Below the pieces are notes generated by a model that was not told where the DNA came from, ran no database searches, and saw only the letters and a list, made by a program, of their open reading frames with translations. This document shows, in pieces, positions 7,852 to 12,369 of a stretch of 12,369 nucleotides of DNA. Location of the stretch: the NCBI GenBank assembly GCA_051277005.1, contig JBNMPS010000083.1, forward strand, positions 1-12,369, written 5' to 3'. Both the position numbers and the translations under genes were made by a program. The DNA comes from Dasania sp051277005. Its GTDB lineage: Bacteria > Pseudomonadota > Gammaproteobacteria > Pseudomonadales > Dasaniaceae. Position 1 is the first letter of the stretch; every line of letters starts with the position of its first letter.

Positions 7852-7860
7852 TGGCATAAT
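7852..7860 (+). promoter_or_regulatory. Candidate extended -10 promoter for ydbH-ynbE-ydbL
   Basis: TGGCATAAT combines a TGn extension with a CATAAT -10 hexamer, which could compensate for a weak -35. The leader to the ATG at 7986 would be about 120 nt. The rest of 7699-7985 shows no gene. Confidence 0.35.
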
Positions 7861-7985
7861 GAACGCGCTACAATCGATAAAACTAATCCGTTATGTAATA
7901 CCGCTTTAAGTTGTGTCTTGTCTCTAATGAGCTACTTGCACAGATTAGCCGCTACTATTACCCAATAAAGGTACTTCATTTCAAT

Positions 7986-10886
7986 ATGGTTCGGAGACGC
8001 TGGTTTTTTTACCCGATAGCCCTCACTATTTTAGCGATTTGCATGACGGTGCTTTTAGCTGCGGTGTCGTTCGCTACGCTCCCCTTTTACGCCCAATCGC
8101 TCGCCGCACATGTGTTAAAGAAGCATGGCATTTCGCTTATCTCATTAGATACCGCCTACCCAGGGTTTCGATCTACCGTAGTACATGGAATATCCGCCGA
8201 AGACAACTCGGGAAATAGAATCTTTATAGACCGAGTATCACTGGGTTATTCGCTGTTTGGAAATAGAATGCTAGACGACTCTCCAATAAATGACAGCGCA
8301 TTAGATACGGCTCCCCTTAGCATCACTATAGACAAAGTCACTCTCTGGCTAGCGGACTCAGGTCTTGAAGATAAACAAGGTGAACCCAGTGAGCCAGATT
8401 CTTCGGTAGTGGATATAGTGAATTTTTTACCCGAATATTGGCTCGCAAAAATCCCGCCCTTTGACCTTCGAGTGCAGCGGATTCACACCAATAGTGCAGT
8501 ATTTGATATTTCATCTATTGAAGTGCATTCACGTGCTACCGAGCTGCGAGGTGTATTTTCCACTGTGTGGCCAGGTCTATCTGGGGAAGCGGCCGATAGT
8601 GATAACATAGACGTCACATTTAAACTCACGAGAGAAAATACCTTTGAATCAAATGCAACACTGCAGAATCCCCACAAAGGTGATCACACGTCGCCGCTTG
8701 GCTCGCTGGATATTGCATTTAACCAAAGTGAAGGGCAACTCAACGCAGAGATAAAACTTAATATTGAAAAATACTTGCTCTCATACTACCTCACGCCACT
8801 CTCACCAGAACATCCCCTTGTTGACGGAAAATTGAATATTGATGTGCTTTTTTCCACCCCGAAGCGCCAAAAACTATCCCTTTTTGAAGCGTCAAATATT
8901 TCATCGCGCATATCAATTGATGGAAGCGCCTCTTTTTCCGATGGTAAGCTTCTTTCAACATCTAGCGAAGTGATTACCCATCTCGACGAGAGCATTTGGG
9001 ATATACACCTGAACGGGAAGAACGGCTCCATTTTATACTTATCAAGCCTTGAGGACGATGTGAAGCATGAAGCACTGGCCTCCATCACTAAACCATTCAC
9101 TATATCCGGGAAATTTATCGATCAAACATCACTAGACACTAACAACCTTGTATCGGGCCATCACGTCCTGCCTCCCACGTTTAATTTTGGCTTCGATTAC
9201 AGTGCTACATCAGGCGGGCTAACCATTGACTATCAGGCCGACAAAATACCCCTGGCAAATCTAGTTGTAAGCAATATTAAAACCTATAATTCTCCGGAAA
9301 AAGTCGCGACTATAGCCTATGATTTTGATATTTCAGGTGCGCCAGGACAGCTACTAAATACCTTCCCTGTAGCGGGCTTAAGCGTTGAAAACGCCAATTT
9401 GATATTACAGGGTCACGCGACACATACGGCTTTACATTCCCAGATAAAATTTAAAGATGAAAATATATTTACAGCCAAAATGGTGAAATTTAACGACATT
9501 AACCTTAGTAAAATAACCCTCACCCCACCCCGAGAAACAATGACGGTAGCTCATTCAAAGAAAAACTTTGACCTTAGGGGAATAAACTTAACCGCAGCAC
9601 GATTGAAAAGCGAAAATTACAGTGTTGAAAGTATTAACCATACAATGGATGCGAGCTTCAGCGAAAATGCCCTGTCATTAAAACTAGCGGGCAAGCCAAT
9701 GGAATTGTTAACCCAGGCAAGTTCTATTTATATACCCCCCATGCACGTTGAAGCGCATATACAACAAGAAAATGGAGAAATAGATTCCGCTACCTTTAAG
9801 CTATTAAATGCCTGTAACGACAACTTGTTAAACGGCTCTTTAGAAACCATTCACAACGACGCGAGTTTACCGCTAACAAATGATCTAAACCGTCTTTCAA
9901 TCAGCTGGCAACGAACATTTACCCCTAATGCCACGTTCCGCCAGTGGTTAAACACCTCTCAAGCCCCTGTGGATTTCAGCGGTGGCACCTTAAAAGGCCT
10001 AATTGTGGTGGGGCTGAGTGGGGCGATACCAATAATTGAAGACATTGAGATATCACTTCGCGATGCTAATGGCATTAGTGCAGCTGGTGATATGAGTGGT
10101 GTTCAGCTTAGGTTAAGCTCTCTCCCATTACCCTCTCTAGAGTCCGCTGAGGACAGAAACTATACAGCACCTCATAGCGAGAAAGCCAAAGACAATTCTT
10201 TATATATGTCAGCAACAATCAAAAAAATAAATATTGGTACAGAGCTTAGTGCATTTGACGTGGCGGCTCACGCATGGTCAACCTCAAATGACAACACAGT
10301 AATATCTTTGGATCATGCTGAGGCTAAAGCCTTTGGCGGACTTGCTAGCATTAGGCCGACGCGGTGGAAATTGGGAGAAGATTTGGCCATGACAATTCAG
10401 TTAAATACTCTAGATTTAAACAGTTTAATTGAAACCCAGCAGGTTGAGGGTTTGTTTGCCAATGGCAATATTTCTGGTGCGCTACCTATTTACTACTCTG
10501 CAGGTACCCTGAACCTCGGCGATGGCACACTATCAAGCGAAAATGGAGGCAACATTCGATATTCTAGTGCCATTGGGGATTCCGAGAATATCAATGAACA
10601 GCTAAAATTAACATTGGCTGTATTGAAAAACTTCAACTATAAAAAACTCGATACCCATATTGAATTTAAAGATGATACGCTGCAACTGGACTCGGCAATT
10701 TCGGGCTCTAACCCAGACGTTGCGAATGGTAGACAGGTTGATTTGAACTTGAATACAGAAATTGGTTTACGATCCGCTTTTAAAGCAATGAGAATTCAGT
10801 CGGGCCTGAATGCACTCTTAGAAAAACATTTCACCTATAAGGCCAAACCTTCCGATATCACCCTATACTGCCAACCTAAACACTAA
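7986..10886 (+). CDS. ydbH: YdbH family AsmA-like inter-membrane lipid transport protein
   Basis: The product is 966 residues from the ATG at 7986. The frame extends to a TTG at 7911, but the ATG puts the basic stretch MVRRRW directly before a single N-terminal membrane segment (about residues 7-32), as expected for an inner-membrane anchor. The rest is a long, beta-rich periplasmic domain. The last 140 residues match the YdbH C-terminus: LNLGDGTLSSENGGNIRY, LKLTLAVLKNFNYKKLD, SGSNPDVANGRQVDLNLN. E. coli YdbH is 879 residues, so this one is somewhat longer. YdbH is one of the AsmA-like proteins, partly redundant with TamB and YhdP, thought to carry phospholipids from inner to outer membrane through a beta-groove. 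The next two genes encode its known partners. The only weak point is start choice, since the AAGG upstream of the ATG is 14 nt away. Confidence 0.95.
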   Translation: MVRRRWFFYPIALTILAICMTVLLAAVSFATLPFYAQSLAAHVLKKHGISLISLDTAYPGFRSTVVHGISAEDNSGNRIFIDRVSLGYSLFGNRMLDDSPINDSALDTAPLSITIDKVTLWLADSGLEDKQGEPSEPDSSVVDIVNFLPEYWLAKIPPFDLRVQRIHTNSAVFDISSIEVHSRATELRGVFSTVWPGLSGEAADSDNIDVTFKLTRENTFESNATLQNPHKGDHTSPLGSLDIAFNQSEGQLNAEIKLNIEKYLLSYYLTPLSPEHPLVDGKLNIDVLFSTPKRQKLSLFEASNISSRISIDGSASFSDGKLLSTSSEVITHLDESIWDIHLNGKNGSILYLSSLEDDVKHEALASITKPFTISGKFIDQTSLDTNNLVSGHHVLPPTFNFGFDYSATSGGLTIDYQADKIPLANLVVSNIKTYNSPEKVATIAYDFDISGAPGQLLNTFPVAGLSVENANLILQGHATHTALHSQIKFKDENIFTAKMVKFNDINLSKITLTPPRETMTVAHSKKNFDLRGINLTAARLKSENYSVESINHTMDASFSENALSLKLAGKPMELLTQASSIYIPPMHVEAHIQQENGEIDSATFKLLNACNDNLLNGSLETIHNDASLPLTNDLNRLSISWQRTFTPNATFRQWLNTSQAPVDFSGGTLKGLIVVGLSGAIPIIEDIEISLRDANGISAAGDMSGVQLRLSSLPLPSLESAEDRNYTAPHSEKAKDNSLYMSATIKKINIGTELSAFDVAAHAWSTSNDNTVISLDHAEAKAFGGLASIRPTRWKLGEDLAMTIQLNTLDLNSLIETQQVEGLFANGNISGALPIYYSAGTLNLGDGTLSSENGGNIRYSSAIGDSENINEQLKLTLAVLKNFNYKKLDTHIEFKDDTLQLDSAISGSNPDVANGRQVDLNLNTEIGLRSAFKAMRIQSGLNALLEKHFTYKAKPSDITLYCQPKH

Positions 10887-10898
10887 CGAGGATTCGCC

Positions 10899-11102
10899 AT
10901 GAAACTACCTACCGGGATCGCCGGATTAGTAACACCCGTTTTGATGCTGACTGCTATTGCCGGATGCACGCCAACCGTGCGAGTTGAAGCCTCGGAGAAA
11001 CCCATTACCATCAATCTCAATGTAAAAATTGAACATGAGATTCGTGTTAAAGTCGACAAAGAGCTCGACTCCATACTCTCAGAAGATTCAGGTCTATTTT
11101 AG
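10899..11102 (+). CDS. ynbE: YnbE family outer-membrane lipoprotein, partner of YdbH
   Basis: The 67-residue product has a lipoprotein signal ending in TAIAGC (Cys23, followed by Thr). The mature part carries the family signature PITINLNVKIEHEIRVKVDKEL and ends in LF, as in the E. coli protein. GAGGA lies 7 nt before the ATG, which is 12 nt after the ydbH stop, so the two are co-transcribed and probably translationally linked. YnbE is described as stacking beta-strands onto the C-terminal end of YdbH to complete the bridge at the outer membrane. The length is normal for the family. Confidence 0.95.
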   Translation: MKLPTGIAGLVTPVLMLTAIAGCTPTVRVEASEKPITINLNVKIEHEIRVKVDKELDSILSEDSGLF

Positions 11103-11112
11103 GAGAACACCC

Positions 11113-11442
11113 ATGACAAAATTTAAATCATTTTTAATAATTCTCTGCCTTGGATATTCGTCTTTCGGTTTTGCTATGGATTTACGCGAAGCAAAAGACC
11201 AGGGCCTGGTAGGAGAAATGAAAAATGGCTATCTAAGCGCTGTTGAAAGCAAACACTCTAAGGAAATTGACGCCTTAGTCACGGGCATAAACAGCAAGCG
11301 TAAAGCACACTATCAAAAAATAGCGGCTAAAGTTGGCAAATCACTGCAAACCGTAGAGCAGCTAGCGGGTGAAAAAGCCCAGGGGAAAACACAGACTGGA
11401 AATTATATTCAACTGCCAAATGATAAGTGGAAAAAGAAATAG
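11113..11442 (+). CDS. ydbL: YdbL family periplasmic protein (DUF1318)
   Basis: The product is 109 residues from the ATG at 11113, preceded by AGGAG overlapping the ynbE stop codon. Upstream in-frame starts lie inside ynbE and would spoil the signal peptide. The signal (MTKFKSFLIILCLGYSSFGFA) has a likely type I cleavage after Ala21, so the mature protein is soluble and periplasmic. Family features are DLREAKDQGLVGEMKNGYL, INSKRKAHYQKIA, VEQLAGEKA, and the C-terminal GNYIQLPNDKW. In E. coli YdbL is reported to act as an accessory or chaperone for the YdbH-YnbE complex. It is the last gene of the operon. Confidence 0.95.
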   Translation: MTKFKSFLIILCLGYSSFGFAMDLREAKDQGLVGEMKNGYLSAVESKHSKEIDALVTGINSKRKAHYQKIAAKVGKSLQTVEQLAGEKAQGKTQTGNYIQLPNDKWKKK

Positions 11443-11464
11443 ATAGATTACGGAATAAAAGACG

Positions 11465-11495
11465 AACTCTCCCGACACATAAGCAGGGGAGAGTT
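11465..11495 (+). terminator. Hairpin after ydbL, probable operon terminator
   Basis: AACTCTCCC (11465-11473) pairs perfectly with GGGAGAGTT (11487-11495) across a 13-nt loop, 22 nt after the ydbL stop. The T-run after the stem is short (one further T, then ATCGTT), so termination may be partial. The position and stem strength support a terminator. Confidence 0.6.
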
Positions 11496-11538
11496 TATCG
11501 TTATAACGCGTAAGGTTGATGAACCTGTGCTTAAGACG

Positions 11539-11711
11539 GAGCCTGCAAATAATTCTGTGTAACTGTCCTTTGCATCTTATCGTATATGAGGGGCTAATTG
11601 CTCCTCAAACTCAATCATAAAATGATTCATTGCCTGCTTCCAGTTATGAATCGGCATCGTCCATTTTTTTGATACAGCTTTTATCGCTAGGTAAATAAGC
11701 TTCGTTATTAA
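11539..11711 (-). mobile_element. Remnant of an IS256-family insertion sequence (3' end only)
   Basis: This segment holds the last codons of a Mutator/IS256-type transposase. After its stop codon comes a sequence that looks like the element's terminal inverted repeat (11539-11568; GAGCCTGCAAATAATTCTGT, then GTAACTGTCC). The rest of the element and its other end are missing: similarity fades at about 11705-11711, beside the stop codon of the neighbouring regulator gene. I found no second copy of the 8 bp next to the repeat (TTAAGACG), so no target duplication is visible. It is immobile in this form. Confidence 0.7.
11577..11711 (-). pseudogene. C-terminal fragment of IS256-family (Mutator type) transposase
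   Basis: Reading the minus strand gives KLIYLAIKAVSKKW, TMPIHNWKQAMNHFMIEFEE and QLAPHIR, then TAA at 11579-11577. The pattern YLAI..(A/S)KKWTMP(I)..W..A.N.F.I.FE is the conserved C-terminus of IS256-family transposases, which are normally about 400 residues long. Only about 45 codons remain. The frame stays open upstream to 11741, inside the regulator gene in another frame, but those residues do not look like transposase. No catalytic residues of the DDE domain are left. Confidence 0.8.
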
Positions 11712-11719
11712 TTGTATTA

Positions 11720-12369
11720 TTAATTGGTAGCGTGCCTGCCCTTATTCATTGTTCCCTTCTCTGCAAGAATAATCTCGGTAGGAAACAGCCCCATACCAAA
11801 AACCAGCTTATATAAGCGCAGCTCTTCCCGCTGGTAAAACATTTGGTCCTGGGTGCTTAGGTAACTATATTCCTCTTGTACTTTGCGCAGGCTTTTTTGA
11901 ACTTGCTGGGCGCTATTTTCGGTCATTAGGCGGCTTGCGGTTGAAAATACATAATCAGGATGATCTTCGTTATCGAGACAATGGGCGATATAACGCTGAT
12001 TAATGGTTTTAATCAGCACCGATAAGTGGCCATTCATCCGCCAGCGTATGGGTAGCGCTACCGAAAAGCGGTATTTATCATTATCTAATAATTGGATTAA
12101 CCCGAGGTTTTCTAGAGACCGTAAATGTAGGTAAAGCTGAGTATTGTCTAGGCCTAGTTCTTCCTTAACAGTGGCGATGTCCAATTGTGACACCAGAAGG
12201 ATCAATAATAGAAACAGACGTTTGTCGGAAGCCAATGCACGCTCTACGTCTTCAGAGAGAAATTCTGGAGTGTGCTTAAAACGTTGCTGCATGCTGACGA
12301 GTTCATCAATACTTAGCCCTATAATGCCGCAGATTTCTAATAATCGGCTCATCTTACAATCTTTATCTT
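11720..12369 (-). CDS. Probable HTH transcriptional regulator, 5' end outside window
   Basis: The frame is open to the right edge (12369), and the Met at 12352 is probably internal. DCKMSRLLEICGIIGLSIDELV resembles the end of an XRE/Cro-type helix-turn-helix domain, where the last helices follow the recognition helix. A second DNA-binding-like region follows at about residues 40-95 (counted from 12352): KRLFLLLILLVSQLDIATVKEELGLDNTQLYLHLRSLENLGLIQLLDNDKYRFSV, a winged-helix pattern with strand-like YRFSV. The C-terminal half contains a helical stretch (QQVQKSLRKVQEEYSYLSTQ) of unknown role. Its stop codon lies within about 10-20 bp of the detectable edge of the IS256-family remnant, so the last residues may have been altered by the insertion. 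The regulator class is a fair inference. The target genes are unknown. Confidence 0.65.
   Translation of the reverse strand, partial: DKDCKMSRLLEICGIIGLSIDELVSMQQRFKHTPEFLSEDVERALASDKRLFLLLILLVSQLDIATVKEELGLDNTQLYLHLRSLENLGLIQLLDNDKYRFSVALPIRWRMNGHLSVLIKTINQRYIAHCLDNEDHPDYVFSTASRLMTENSAQQVQKSLRKVQEEYSYLSTQDQMFYQREELRLYKLVFGMGLFPTEIILAEKGTMNKGRHATN

Noticed and set aside
11499..11526. Small palindromes CGTTATAACG and AGGTT-GATG-AACCT between the ydbL hairpin and the IS remnant
   Set aside because: Short, isolated symmetric sequences without a gene to control; not enough to call a site.
1..12369. CRISPR array, rRNA or tRNA genes, phage or defence genes
   Set aside because: Reading both strands by eye showed no direct-repeat array, no structured RNA gene and no nuclease or defence domains.

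Overview
The window looks like chromosomal DNA of a gammaproteobacterium with moderate GC content. A long-form PutA and the operon order ydbH-ynbE-ydbL are both typical of that class, and five predicted lipoproteins point to a Gram-negative double-membrane envelope. I cannot name the genus from the sequence.

Layout. (1) Positions 2-3538 (+) hold most of a bifunctional proline dehydrogenase / P5C dehydrogenase (PutA). It runs in from the left edge, so its N-terminus, including any DNA-binding domain, is not visible. (2) Positions 7698-3678 (-) hold four consecutive predicted lipoprotein genes. In transcription order these are a TPR lipoprotein with an unrecognised C-terminal half, a small LPP20-type lipoprotein, an LpoB-like lipoprotein, and a larger LPP20-type lipoprotein with an extra C-terminal domain. 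Gaps of about 90-155 bp separate them, and one gap holds a near-perfect 19-nt palindrome. (3) A 287-bp divergent intergenic region (7699-7985) holds candidate promoters in both directions and a dyad. (4) Positions 7986-11442 (+) hold the compact operon ydbH-ynbE-ydbL, which encodes an AsmA-like inter-membrane lipid-transport bridge, its small outer-membrane lipoprotein partner and a periplasmic accessory protein. A hairpin follows it. (5) Positions 11539-11711 hold the 3' end of a decayed IS256-family insertion sequence: the last ~45 transposase codons and a likely terminal inverted repeat. (6) Positions 11720-12369 (-) hold a regulator-like gene that enters from the right edge. Its visible start looks like the tail of an XRE-type helix-turn-helix domain.

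How the parts fit. The centre of the window is envelope biology. YdbH-YnbE-YdbL is a recognised phospholipid-transport system. The divergent four-lipoprotein cluster is the least explained part: two LPP20-type proteins bracket an LpoB-like protein, the set begins with a TPR lipoprotein, and none has Asp after the lipobox Cys. That pattern suggests an outer-membrane lipoprotein assembly facing the periplasm. Its function is not evident from sequence, and it is the best candidate here for something undescribed. PutA (proline catabolism) and the regulator are probably unrelated neighbours.
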